DNA of 64,000 nt from Shewanella cyperi (GTDB taxonomy: Bacteria; Pseudomonadota; Gammaproteobacteria; Enterobacterales; Shewanellaceae), in assembly GCF_017354985.1 (NCBI RefSeq), contig NZ_CP071501.1, positions 1,507,501-1,571,500 on the forward strand, read 5' to 3'. Below, one piece after another: positions 16,972 through 25,295 of the stretch. The notes beneath the pieces were generated by a model, which was given only the letters and a program-made list of their open reading frames with translations, was not told the origin of the DNA and did not search any database. Position numbers and translations under genes: made by a program. Numbering within the stretch: position 1 is the first letter of the stretch; every line of letters begins with the position of its first letter.

Positions 16972-19776
16972 ATGCTTAAGAACAGCATGCTGGCAAAATC
17001 TGTACGTTTTGCCTTGGTCGCTGGTGCGGCCACTTCTGCTTTAGCAATCCCAGCAGTATTTGCTGCTGACGATGGCGAAAAAGTTGAGCGTATCGAAGTA
17101 ACCGGTTCGCGCATCAAACGCGCAGATATGGAAACTGCAAGCCCTGTTAGCGTCATTGATGCTTCTACCATTGCAGCCACTGGTGCTACTTCAATCGACG
17201 GTATCCTGCAAAGCATGGCAGTTGCCGGTGGTGCCATGACCAACCCAGGCATAAACAACGGTTCAGGCGGTAACGCCCGTGTTAACCTGCGTGGTTTGGG
17301 TACTGAACGTACTCTGGTGTTGGTTAACGGACGTCGTATGATCGCATCAGGTACTGGTGCAGCTTCTTCTGTGGATTTGAACACCATCCCAGTATCAATG
17401 ATTCAGCGCATCGAAGTTCTGAAAGATGGCGCTTCAGCAATCTATGGTACTGACGCCATTTCCGGTGTGGTTAACATTATTCTGAAGCGCGACTTCGAAG
17501 GTTTCGAAGTGAATGCTCAGACTGGCATGTCTCAGCACGGTGACGGCGAAGAGTCAAGCATTGACCTGACTCTGGGGACTAACTTTGATAAGGGCAACGT
17601 TGTCCTGAACATGGCATATACCCATCGTGGTGATGCCAGCCAGGCTGACCGTGATTTTTCTGACTGCCCAATTTCTGAAACTGGCCCTAACGGTGCCAAG
17701 ACCCTGTACTGTGGCGGTAGCTCTTTCTCCGAGGGTGGCCACGTTTGGGGCAACATGAACCACGGTATCACCGCAACCGGTCCTGATGGCGCATACGCTA
17801 TCGGCGACTCAGGCCATTACGGTCATTACGTTGATAGCGGTAAAGTTGATAAAGATGGCAATGCAATTCCTGAATTCGAGTACTTCGACGGCATGAGTGA
17901 GGCCGACGTGAGTGGTCGTGGCGGTTCTTATCATGACTTTGTAAGTGCTGGTGACAACAACGACAAGTACAACTATGCCAAGGACAGCTACCTGTCTACG
18001 CCAATGGAGCGCTTGAGCCTGTCTTTTGCCGGTACCTATGAACTGTCAGACAGCATTCGTTTCTTCTCTGAAGCGACCTACACCAAGCGTTGGTCAAACC
18101 AGCAAATGGCTCCACAGCCAATTTGGAACAACGATTCCTGGGTGTATAACCCCATCAGTGGTGGCGGTGTAGACGGTGTCGCCGGTTGGATGACAGACGA
18201 TCTGCTGCCATGGGCTCAAGTAGGTGAAAAACTGGACTATGGCCGTCGTATGGTTGAATCCGGTACCCGTGATTTCAACCAATCAGTTGATACTGTGCGT
18301 GCTGTGGTTGGCCTGGAAGGCGAGTTCGAAAACGGTTGGACTTGGGATGCTTCTTACAACAAAGGTAAGAACGACTCTGTAGATACCCTGGCTAACCTGC
18401 ACAACATTGGTTCTATCAACGCGGCAGTATTGGCTGGTGAATTCGATCCATTCCTGCAGTCTTCTTGGATGGGCGAAAGCATTGCTCCGTTTATCTACAC
18501 CGAAGTGAACAGCGGTGGTAGCGAACTGGATATCTTTGCTGCTTCTCTCTCTGGTGAACTGTTCGAAATGCCTGCGGGCTTCCTGGGCTTTGCTGCTGGT
18601 GTTGAGCACCGTGAAGAAGCGGCACATTACACTCCAGATTCTCTGACAGCTCAAGGTTTGGCTAACGATCCTCGCGTTGAACCCACTTCTGGTTCGTTCA
18701 ACGTAAACGAAGCTTACCTGGAACTGGCAGTGCCACTGCTGAATGATTTGCCTTTTGCTGAGCAGGTCGATTTGAGTGCCGCAATGCGCTATTTCGATTA
18801 CAGCACATTTGGTGATGATACCACTTGGAAACTGGGTTTGACCTGGAGACTGAACGACCAGATCATGGTTCGTGGTGGTCGCTCTACCGCGTTCCGCGCA
18901 CCAACTGTGTATGAACTGTTTGGTGGTAAATCACCATCGTTCGAACAAGTTCAGCATCCAGCTTCTCAGCAAGATCAGGCTGAAGTTACCACCGGTGGTA
19001 ACCCACTGTTGACTCCTGAAGAAGCAGATATCACCACTGTTGGTCTGGTAATTGAACCCAGCTTCGTTGAAGGCTTGTCTCTGACCGTTGACTACTACAA
19101 CATTGACATCAGCAACGCTATCAACACCGTTGATGACTCCTATGTTGCGGCCCAGTGTTTGGGTTCCAATGGTCAGCTCATCAACACTGAAACTGCGTTG
19201 TGTCAGGCGTCCCATATTGCCATCGATGGCACAGGTCGTATCAGTTTTGATAACGGTCTGCAAAACCTGGGTGGTCAGAAGACTGCTGGTTATGACATCA
19301 ACGTTGCTTACGCGTTTGATGCTGCTGGACTGAGCTGGCGTGCATCTTTGGACACTTCAATCCTTGATACCTTTGAAGAGTCTGACCAAGACGGCGCTGT
19401 CACAGACTTTAAAGGCTACATCACTGCTGGTGATGGTGCATATGCCAAGTGGAAATCTAACCTGAACATCACTGCTCGTGGCGATGATTGGGGTCTGACC
19501 TATGAAATGCGTTATATCGATGATATGACATCATTCTTGGGTAAGTGTACCGCTAATCCAGATGCATGCTATGCACCGACCGTCGACAGCATCATGTACC
19601 ATGATCTGTCAGGTTACTATGATGTGACTAACAACATCACGCTGACTGCAGGTGTGAATAACCTGCTCGATGAAGAGCCTCCATATTTCACAGGTAACAA
19701 CGATTCCAACACGGATCCTTACACCTATGACGTTATGGGACGTTACTTCTTCGTGCGTGCCAACATGAAGTTCTAA
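16972..19776 (+). CDS. TonB-dependent outer-membrane receptor
   Basis: Large outer-membrane active transporter of the CirA/OmpS class, energised by TonB; substrate unknown. The ATG at 16972 (934 residues) is preceded by AGGGAG. The signal peptide ends near VFA (about residue 31). A TonB-box-like VERIEVTGSRIKR segment follows at about 38-50, then the plug domain with the conserved IQRIEVLKDGASAIYGTDAISGVVNIILKRD region (the IEVLKDGASA core at about 144-153). The remainder is the 22-strand barrel, ending RYFFVRANMKF with the usual terminal Phe. Codon use is more biased than in neighbours, suggesting high expression. The TonB2 cluster 1.8 kb downstream, beyond an IS110 relic, is a plausible energy source. 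Confidence 0.93.
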   Translation: MLKNSMLAKSVRFALVAGAATSALAIPAVFAADDGEKVERIEVTGSRIKRADMETASPVSVIDASTIAATGATSIDGILQSMAVAGGAMTNPGINNGSGGNARVNLRGLGTERTLVLVNGRRMIASGTGAASSVDLNTIPVSMIQRIEVLKDGASAIYGTDAISGVVNIILKRDFEGFEVNAQTGMSQHGDGEESSIDLTLGTNFDKGNVVLNMAYTHRGDASQADRDFSDCPISETGPNGAKTLYCGGSSFSEGGHVWGNMNHGITATGPDGAYAIGDSGHYGHYVDSGKVDKDGNAIPEFEYFDGMSEADVSGRGGSYHDFVSAGDNNDKYNYAKDSYLSTPMERLSLSFAGTYELSDSIRFFSEATYTKRWSNQQMAPQPIWNNDSWVYNPISGGGVDGVAGWMTDDLLPWAQVGEKLDYGRRMVESGTRDFNQSVDTVRAVVGLEGEFENGWTWDASYNKGKNDSVDTLANLHNIGSINAAVLAGEFDPFLQSSWMGESIAPFIYTEVNSGGSELDIFAASLSGELFEMPAGFLGFAAGVEHREEAAHYTPDSLTAQGLANDPRVEPTSGSFNVNEAYLELAVPLLNDLPFAEQVDLSAAMRYFDYSTFGDDTTWKLGLTWRLNDQIMVRGGRSTAFRAPTVYELFGGKSPSFEQVQHPASQQDQAEVTTGGNPLLTPEEADITTVGLVIEPSFVEGLSLTVDYYNIDISNAINTVDDSYVAAQCLGSNGQLINTETALCQASHIAIDGTGRISFDNGLQNLGGQKTAGYDINVAYAFDAAGLSWRASLDTSILDTFEESDQDGAVTDFKGYITAGDGAYAKWKSNLNITARGDDWGLTYEMRYIDDMTSFLGKCTANPDACYAPTVDSIMYHDLSGYYDVTNNITLTAGVNNLLDEEPPYFTGNNDSNTDPYTYDVMGRYFFVRANMKF

Positions 19777-19790
19777 AAAGTTTAGAAACT

Positions 19791-19821
19791 AAAAAAGACC
19801 GCCTAATGGCGGTCTTTTTAT
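19791..19821 (+). terminator. Intrinsic terminator after the TonB-dependent receptor
   Basis: GACCGCC (19797-19803) and GGCGGTC (19808-19814) pair around TAAT and are followed by TTTTTA. An A-run precedes the stem, so it may work in both directions. Confidence 0.88.
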
Positions 19822-20235
19822 ATTTGTAGCGAATAGCGGGTTAAGCATATTTCTTGTGGCAAATTGTTTCTTGGTTGGCTTCAGAGCAAGCTTTGGTTTA
19901 CAGATTTGTAAAGAGTTGGGCCAACAGAGCATAAGCCCAATAGATACAGTTCACTCTAGACCCTTGTAAGCGAATGTACGTGCGCTCTACTTGTTGAGCG
20001 GTACTTTATATTGGGTGTTGAACGTTTTCACCTAAAGGTACGGTAAAGCTGGCATGGTTCATTTCGTGTGATTATGGGTAAACTGATACCCTCAAAGGTC
20101 ATTGAGGGCCTTCATGCAGCAGTTCGAAGTTTGGTCGTTTCTTTTTTAGCAAGTGTACGGCGCTGCATGATTCAAATAGCGACAACTTGGACAGTCATAG
20201 GCGCCTCATGCGCGTATAGCAAGACAAAGTCAGCC
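19822..20235. other. Non-coding region left of the IS110 relic
   Basis: No credible gene in 414 bp. A 7-bp perfect hairpin, CCCTCAA/TTGAGGG with a 6-base loop, lies at 20089-20108. In IS110-subgroup elements the left non-coding end encodes the bridge RNA, so the part nearest the transposase relic may be what is left of such an end. I could not define the insertion-sequence boundary. Confidence 0.35.
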
Positions 20236-21172
20236 TATTGTGATGCGCTCGGATAACCAAGTTGACATTCATGTCGACGGTGATGTTGGCAAGTTAAAGT
20301 CCGACACCATACTTCACCCGTAGGGGGGGGGGATTTTCCAATCAGCAATGATGAAGTTTAGATTGATTGATCAAGTTGCTGACGTCTCGGAATGTCTATC
20401 GTATTGTTGCCGACGCCACTGGCCGTTATGAACACGTTTTTCGTGTTTGTTTATTGCAGCGCCGGATTGTCGGTTGTCGTGGTCAACGCTATCCAAGTGC
20501 GATGTTTGCACAGGCCATTGGGCGAAACCGATAGAGCCCGGACCGGCGTATTGGAGTGTTTTGGAGCCTCGCTAAAAGCGGAAATCAAACCGCTATCAGA
20601 TCAACAATCCAGATTGGTTAAAGACTGGCTGGTAAGGCACATTCAGTTGCTTGATATGTTCACAATGGATAAAAGTCGCTTGAAACTAGAGCCGAATCTG
20701 CCATATACATCCATCGAATTCCCGCTCAAAAAACCTTGCAAAATAATTCGAAACACTGAGCAAGCGTGGTAACACAACATAATAAGCGGTCACCCTGACA
20801 AGCGATTCAGGCTTGGGAATGGTTTTTGCCTAGACCTAAACCCTGCCCAGTGACCTACCAGAATTAGGCAAACTCAATCGTAAGGATATTGCCACTTTAA
20901 CAGCCACAGGCCCATGAGCCGGGAAAGCGTTGCTACCGGGGCAAGCGTCGTATCTAAAGTGGTTGACACAAAGTGCTAACCGCGATGTTCGTCGCCATGA
21001 TGTCCGCAATCCAACTCCACCCGTTTTTCAAGCGTCACTATGAGCATTTGATAACTCAATGAAAGCAACCCAAAGTGCGCTTATCACTTGCAAGCGCAAG
21101 CTGCTAGTCACCCTGAATACCTTGGTGAAAAACGGGACTCGGTGGGGTGAGAAATTTGACGTTGAAGCTTAA
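20236..21172 (+). pseudogene. Decayed IS110-family (DEDD) transposase
   Basis: Near full-length relic (about 310 codons) broken by frameshifts and stops. Successive recognisable blocks in shifting frames are: NQVDIHVDGDVGKLKSD (from about 20257); LIKLLTSRNVYRIVADATGRYEH (to about 20434); VFVYCSAGLSVVVVNAIQVR then AEIKPLSDQQSRLVKDWLVR in another frame; DLPELGKLNRKDIATLT (from about 20852); YRGKRRI; MFVAMMSAIQLHPFFKRHY; and ALITCKRKLLVTLNTLVKNG near the end, closing with TAA at 21170-21172. A run of ten G (20323-20332) marks one of the lesions. These blocks match the order of IS110 transposases. It cannot encode an active enzyme. It separates the TonB-dependent receptor from the TonB2 cluster. 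Confidence 0.88.
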
Positions 21173-21395
21173 CAGCTATTGACGGAAAATCTCAGTCACT
21201 TGCTGGAATTTGGGGGGAGAGGCCGCTTTTGCTTGGAGGCTAAAACGTATGATGCTCTCATTGGGCATTAGCCAATGGATCTGATGCTCCTCACCGTGCA
21301 CCGCAGGCTTCTGAATCGTTTGATCGAAAATAAGACGACCAAAAAATCCATAATGTCATTACCATTCAAGCAGGCTGCTTTTCCCCTGTGAATTG
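21173..21395. other. Region right of the IS110 relic with a short minus-strand coding-like fragment
   Basis: Gene-free on the plus strand. On the minus strand a 59-codon open stretch runs from about 21355 down to a TAG at about 21176 with protein-like composition (for example FFGRLIFDQTIQKPAVHG), but it has no start codon and a TGA sits immediately upstream. It may be the tail of a destroyed gene or part of the insertion sequence right end. Confidence 0.3.
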
Positions 21396-21425
21396 TTGAC
21401 ACTGGTCAACATTTTGTGGAATGAT
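21396..21425 (+). promoter_or_regulatory. Putative promoter of the TonB2 cluster with a palindrome at -35
   Basis: TTGACA (21396-21401), an 18-bp spacer, then AATGAT (21420-21425). The -35 lies inside a perfect palindrome, TTGAC-ACTG-GTCAA (21396-21409), which could be an operator half overlapping polymerase contacts. The leader to the start codon at 21591 is about 160 bp and contains no clear gene; a 60-codon open frame at 21421-21603 lacks a ribosome site and family features. Confidence 0.5.
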
Positions 21426-21590
21426 GCGAGCGGGTCTATGTCCTGCGGGGCATAGGAAAGGGAAAGAAAAAACTAACAATCACAAGAGAAAGACATACTT
21501 ATGTGTGGCAAAGATGAGATTGGTAAAACAATCTGTCGATGTTACCCCTAAGTTAAACCTTTTTAATTCACTTCAAATTGGTTGGGAACT

Positions 21591-22373
21591 ATGTCCAAGG
21601 TAAGCAATAGAACAAAAATCGCTGCTGCACTGGTTGGCGTGTTGGCTCTGGCCGGCAGCAACTTGGTGGCGGCAGATCCTCTTGCTGACGTGCAAAAGGC
21701 TGACGGTCAGATCCACGCTGATGCAGCTGCGTCTCAGAAGAAAGTTGACAAGTTTTTTGATCAGGCACAGGACATGCTGTTTGAATATGGCACTGTGGCT
21801 GATGAGCGCGAGTCGCTGAAAGCCTATAACGACTACGTTGCAACTCTGGTTGCCGATCAGGAAGCCTCTATGAAGGCTATCCAGGACGACATCAACGGTG
21901 TTGATAAGCTGCGTCAGGGCGTAGTGCCTTTGATGTTCAAAATGGTTGAAGCCCTGGAGCAGTTCGTTGCCTTGGATCTGCCATTCAACACTCAAGTGCG
22001 TAAAGAGCGCGTTGAAAACCTGAAAAATCTGCTAAGTACTGCTGAAGTTACCTTGGCAGAAAAATACCGTCTGATCCTGGATGCCTACAGCATCGAGCGT
22101 GAATACGGTAACTTCGTTGCTGTGACTACCGGTCAGTTGAATCTGGACGGTAAAGATGTATTGGTTGATTTCTTCAACCTGGGTCGTGTAGCCCTGTATG
22201 CCCAAAGCTTGGATCAAAAGACCGGCTGGATGTACAACCCTGAAACCAAAGGCTGGGACACCATGGATGAATCTCATCTGCGTGAACTGACCAAAGGTAT
22301 TCGTATTGCCCGTAAACAGGGTGCTCTTGACCTCTTTGCATTACCAATTCCAGCTGCGGAGACTGCAAAATAA
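21591..22373 (+). CDS. DUF3450 exported protein, first gene of the TonB2 cluster
   Basis: 260-residue periplasmic protein of the DUF3450 family, regularly encoded upstream of TtpC-type TonB systems; function unknown. The signal peptide ends near VAA (about residue 29). The rest is charged and helical, probably coiled coil over about 30-160, and contains EREYGNFVAVTTGQLNLDG. The ATG at 21591 gives a normal signal peptide; the upstream TTG at 21582 has no better support. Its stop codon overlaps the ttpC start by one base (TAATG), so the two are translationally coupled. Context suggests a structural or regulatory accessory of the energy-transducing complex. Confidence 0.87.
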   Translation: MSKVSNRTKIAAALVGVLALAGSNLVAADPLADVQKADGQIHADAAASQKKVDKFFDQAQDMLFEYGTVADERESLKAYNDYVATLVADQEASMKAIQDDINGVDKLRQGVVPLMFKMVEALEQFVALDLPFNTQVRKERVENLKNLLSTAEVTLAEKYRLILDAYSIEREYGNFVAVTTGQLNLDGKDVLVDFFNLGRVALYAQSLDQKTGWMYNPETKGWDTMDESHLRELTKGIRIARKQGALDLFALPIPAAETAK

Positions 22374-23728
22374 TGAAGAAGTTAATTACTACTGCCGTGG
22401 TTGCAGCCAGCCTGTCGCTGACTGCCGGTATGGTGAACGCGGCCGATGCGCCTAAAACAATCGAACAACTGCTGCAACAGGTCAAAACTGACCGTGCCGC
22501 AGATGGCAAGGTTAATGCCAAGCGTGAGGCTGAATTCCAAGCCGAGCGTGGTGATAAAGCGGCACTGTTGCAACGTGAAAAGAATGCTCTGGCTACCGAA
22601 AAGCAGCGTGGCAAGGATCTGAACCAGGCTTTCCTGGACAACGAGCGTAAAATTGCGCAGTTGGAAGAAGATCTGAAAACCGCTCAGGGTGACCTCGGTG
22701 AAATGTTTGGTGTGGTTAAAGGTGAAGCCGGTGATTTCGCTGGTAAGCTGGTCGGCTCAAACATCAGTGCTCAATACCCGAAGCGTGACGCTTTCATCGC
22801 TGATCTGGGTGCTCGTAAGCAGTTGCCAAAAATTGAAGAACTGGAAAAGTTCTGGCAAGAGCAACTGTTTGAAATGGTTGAATCCGGTAAGGTTGTTAAG
22901 TTTGAAGGCGCTGTAACTGACATCGACGGTAACGTGCGTAACACCACTATTCACCGTGTTGGTAACTTTAACCTGACTGCCGATGGTAAGTATGTGGTTT
23001 ACAACCCAGAACTGGGCCTGATCCAGGAGTTGTCACAGCAGCCTGAAGGTTACCAGGTAGCGCCTATCGCCAAGTGGGAAGGTGCTTCAAGCGGTGCTGA
23101 GAAATTGTACATCGATCCAGCCCGTGGCACTCTGCTGAACATCTTCACTCAGAAAGCAAGCTTTGAAGATCGTTTGGAAGCCGGTGGCCCAATTGGTTAC
23201 ATCATTATCGGCCTGCTGGCTCTGGGTATCCTGATTGGTCTTGAGCGTCTGCTGACTCTGACTCTGGTTGGCACCAAAGTTAATGCTCAGCGTAAGAACA
23301 TCGCCAATCCAGGTAACAACGCTCTGGGTCGTATCCTGAAAGTTTATCAGGATAACAAAGATGTTGACGTTGAAACCCTGGAACTCAAACTGGACGAAGC
23401 GATTCTGAAGGAAACTCCAGCTCTGGAAGCCCGCATTTCCATCATTAAGGTTCTGGCGGCTATCGCACCTATGATGGGTCTGCTCGGTACAGTAACCGGT
23501 ATGATTGCTACCTTCCAAAGCATCCAGCTGTTCGGTACTGGCGATCCAAAACTGATGGCTGGTGGTATCTCCATGGCTCTGGTAACCACTGTACAAGGTC
23601 TGATTGCGGCTCTGCCTCTGATGCTGGTTCACGCTATTGTTGTGGCTCGCAGCAAGTCAATTGTACAAACTCTGGAAGAACAAAGCGCTGGTATCATTGC
23701 TGAACACGCAGAGAAGAGGGCTGACTAA
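22373..23728 (+). CDS. ttpC: TtpC-like MotA/TolQ/ExbB-family protein with a large periplasmic domain
   Basis: Inner-membrane component of TonB2-type systems; in Vibrio, TtpC is required in addition to ExbB2 and ExbD2. The 451 residues begin with a signal-like segment (cleavage near NAA, about 24), then a coiled-coil-rich extracytoplasmic region to about 260. The MotA/TolQ/ExbB core follows: transmembrane segments near IGYIIIGLLALGILIGL (about 272-288), APMMGLLGTVTGMIATF (about 365-381), and GLIAALPLMLVHAIVVA near 410. The LLGTVTGM motif is the family signature. It overlaps both neighbours by one base, as expected for a tightly coupled complex. Confidence 0.88.
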   Translation: MKKLITTAVVAASLSLTAGMVNAADAPKTIEQLLQQVKTDRAADGKVNAKREAEFQAERGDKAALLQREKNALATEKQRGKDLNQAFLDNERKIAQLEEDLKTAQGDLGEMFGVVKGEAGDFAGKLVGSNISAQYPKRDAFIADLGARKQLPKIEELEKFWQEQLFEMVESGKVVKFEGAVTDIDGNVRNTTIHRVGNFNLTADGKYVVYNPELGLIQELSQQPEGYQVAPIAKWEGASSGAEKLYIDPARGTLLNIFTQKASFEDRLEAGGPIGYIIIGLLALGILIGLERLLTLTLVGTKVNAQRKNIANPGNNALGRILKVYQDNKDVDVETLELKLDEAILKETPALEARISIIKVLAAIAPMMGLLGTVTGMIATFQSIQLFGTGDPKLMAGGISMALVTTVQGLIAALPLMLVHAIVVARSKSIVQTLEEQSAGIIAEHAEKRAD

Positions 23729-24255
23729 TGATGCTATTCCTGATGGATGTCTGGGATTCCGTCAGGGGCTTCATGGCCACCGGGGGCGACGTCCTCTGGC
23801 TTGTTGCGGGTGTACTTTTCCTGATGTGGGTTTTGATGTTGGAGCGTTACTGGTATCTGAATTGGATATCACCTAAACAGCACCTCGACATCATTGCCGC
23901 ATGGGATGCCAGAGAGGAAACTACCTCTTGGTATGCACACCGCATCCGTGAAGCTTGGGTATCCCAAGCGAAGCAAGATATGAATGCACGTATGCTGATC
24001 ATTAAGACCCTGGTGGCAATTTGCCCCATGATAGGTCTGCTCGGTACTGTGACCGGTATGATTTCAGTGTTCGATGTGATGGCAGTTCAGGGGACGAGTA
24101 ATGCTCGTTTGATGGCGGCTGGTATCTCAATGGCAACCATGCCTACCATGGCAGGTATGGTTGCGGCACTCTCAGGGGTATTTTTCAGTACCCGTTTGGA
24201 TGCCAAAATGAGGATCAGCTTAGAAAAGCTAAAAGACAGCATGCCGCACCACTAG
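23728..24255 (+). CDS. exbB: ExbB-family proton channel protein (ExbB2)
   Basis: Inner-membrane proton channel subunit that, with ExbD, energises TonB. It has 175 residues with three transmembrane segments: VLWLVAGVLFLMWVLML near 22-38, MIGLLGTVTGMISVF near 97-111, and TMAGMVAALSGVFFS near 138-152. The MIGLLGTVTGM signature is present. It is the short canonical form without the periplasmic domain of TtpC. Its start overlaps the ttpC stop (TAATG), and exbD follows after 13 bp. Confidence 0.93.
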   Translation: MMLFLMDVWDSVRGFMATGGDVLWLVAGVLFLMWVLMLERYWYLNWISPKQHLDIIAAWDAREETTSWYAHRIREAWVSQAKQDMNARMLIIKTLVAICPMIGLLGTVTGMISVFDVMAVQGTSNARLMAAGISMATMPTMAGMVAALSGVFFSTRLDAKMRISLEKLKDSMPHH

Positions 24256-24268
24256 AGAGAGATTGAAC

Positions 24269-24673
24269 ATGGCTCGTAAAAAGCATTCCAATGTAGATGA
24301 GGAAGCACAGATCGATATGACCCCGATGCTGGACATCGTGTTCATCATGCTGATCTTCTTCATCGTGACTACATCATTCGTGAAGCCATCTGGTCTGGAT
24401 TACAACAAACCACCAGCGGCCCAAGCGACCAAGAAGCCTTCGGCAAACATCTTTATTGGCGTCAGCAAGACCGGCGTCATCATGATGGAAAACCGTCAGG
24501 TGGATATTGAGCGCGTGACAGCAAACGTAGAACGTATGTTGGCCGAAGCTCCAGAAGCATCAGTGCTTATTCAGGCGGATAAAGAGGCCCAACATGGTCT
24601 GGTTGTCAAAGTGCTGGATCAAGTCAAGGCTGCTGGTATCGACAAGATAGCTGTATCTGCGGGGAACGACTGA
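24269..24673 (+). CDS. exbD: ExbD-family TonB energiser (ExbD2)
   Basis: Single-pass inner-membrane partner of ExbB. The 134 residues have the IDMTPMLDIVFIMLIFFIVTTSF segment (the DMTPMLD motif at about 16-22, with the proton-carrying Asp) followed by a periplasmic domain. The start is placed at ATG 24269 because GAGAGAGA lies at the right distance; a TTG at 24263 is weaker. It ends 1 bp before tonB. The position between exbB and tonB is typical of TonB2 clusters. Confidence 0.93.
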   Translation: MARKKHSNVDEEAQIDMTPMLDIVFIMLIFFIVTTSFVKPSGLDYNKPPAAQATKKPSANIFIGVSKTGVIMMENRQVDIERVTANVERMLAEAPEASVLIQADKEAQHGLVVKVLDQVKAAGIDKIAVSAGND

Positions 24674-24674
24674 T

Positions 24675-25295
24675 ATGTTGAGAGCACTAGTATCTATCAT
24701 TATTGGTGCTACTGTAACTTTCGGCTTGTTTTGGTTTATGGCATTCCTGGTAGGTGGCGGCGCACAGCGCGCCGACACCACAGCTGAGACTCCGGTGATT
24801 GAAATCACCATGGACAGACAGGATTCCAAGGCACAGAACAAACCGAGGGTAGTACCTAAGCCACCACCACCACCGGAGCAGCCACCAAAGCCTGACACAA
24901 CACCACCGGACACGTCGTCTAACATCGACACCTCTATGTCCTTTAACATGGGTGGTGTGGCAGCAGGTGGTCCAAGCACAGGTTTTAAGCTGGGCAATAT
25001 GATGACCCGTGATGGTGATGCAACTCCTATCGTGCGTATCGAACCACAGTATCCTATTGCTGCGGCTCGCGACGGTAAGGAAGGTTGGGTGCAGTTGCGC
25101 TTTACTATCAACGAACTTGGCGGTGTAGACGATGTCGAGGTTATCGAGGCAGAGCCTAAGCGCCTGTTCGATAAAGAGGCAATTCGTGCGCTTAAGAAGT
25201 GGAAATATAAGCCTAAAATTGTTGATGGTAAGCCCATGAAACAACCAGGCATGACGGTTCAATTGGACTTTAAACTGGATAAAGGAGGTAAGTGA
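24675..25295 (+). CDS. tonB: TonB-family energy transducer (TonB2 type)
   Basis: Transmits proton-motive force to outer-membrane receptors. The 206 residues have an N-terminal transmembrane anchor (about 3-25, VSIIIGATVTFGLFWFMAFLV), a short proline-rich spacer (KPPPPPEQPPKPDTTPPD, about 58-75), and a C-terminal TonB fold from about 115, with the motif YPIAAARDGKEGWVQLRFTI. The short spacer is typical of TonB2 rather than enterobacterial TonB. Its stop overlaps the start of the TPR gene (TGATG). The nearby TonB-dependent receptor is a plausible client. Confidence 0.93.
   Translation: MLRALVSIIIGATVTFGLFWFMAFLVGGGAQRADTTAETPVIEITMDRQDSKAQNKPRVVPKPPPPPEQPPKPDTTPPDTSSNIDTSMSFNMGGVAAGGPSTGFKLGNMMTRDGDATPIVRIEPQYPIAAARDGKEGWVQLRFTINELGGVDDVEVIEAEPKRLFDKEAIRALKKWKYKPKIVDGKPMKQPGMTVQLDFKLDKGGK

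Noticed and set aside
21421..21603. 60-codon frame in the TonB2 leader
   Set aside because: No ribosome site, no recognisable family, and it overlaps the start of the DUF3450 gene. It could be a leader peptide, but nothing supports that.
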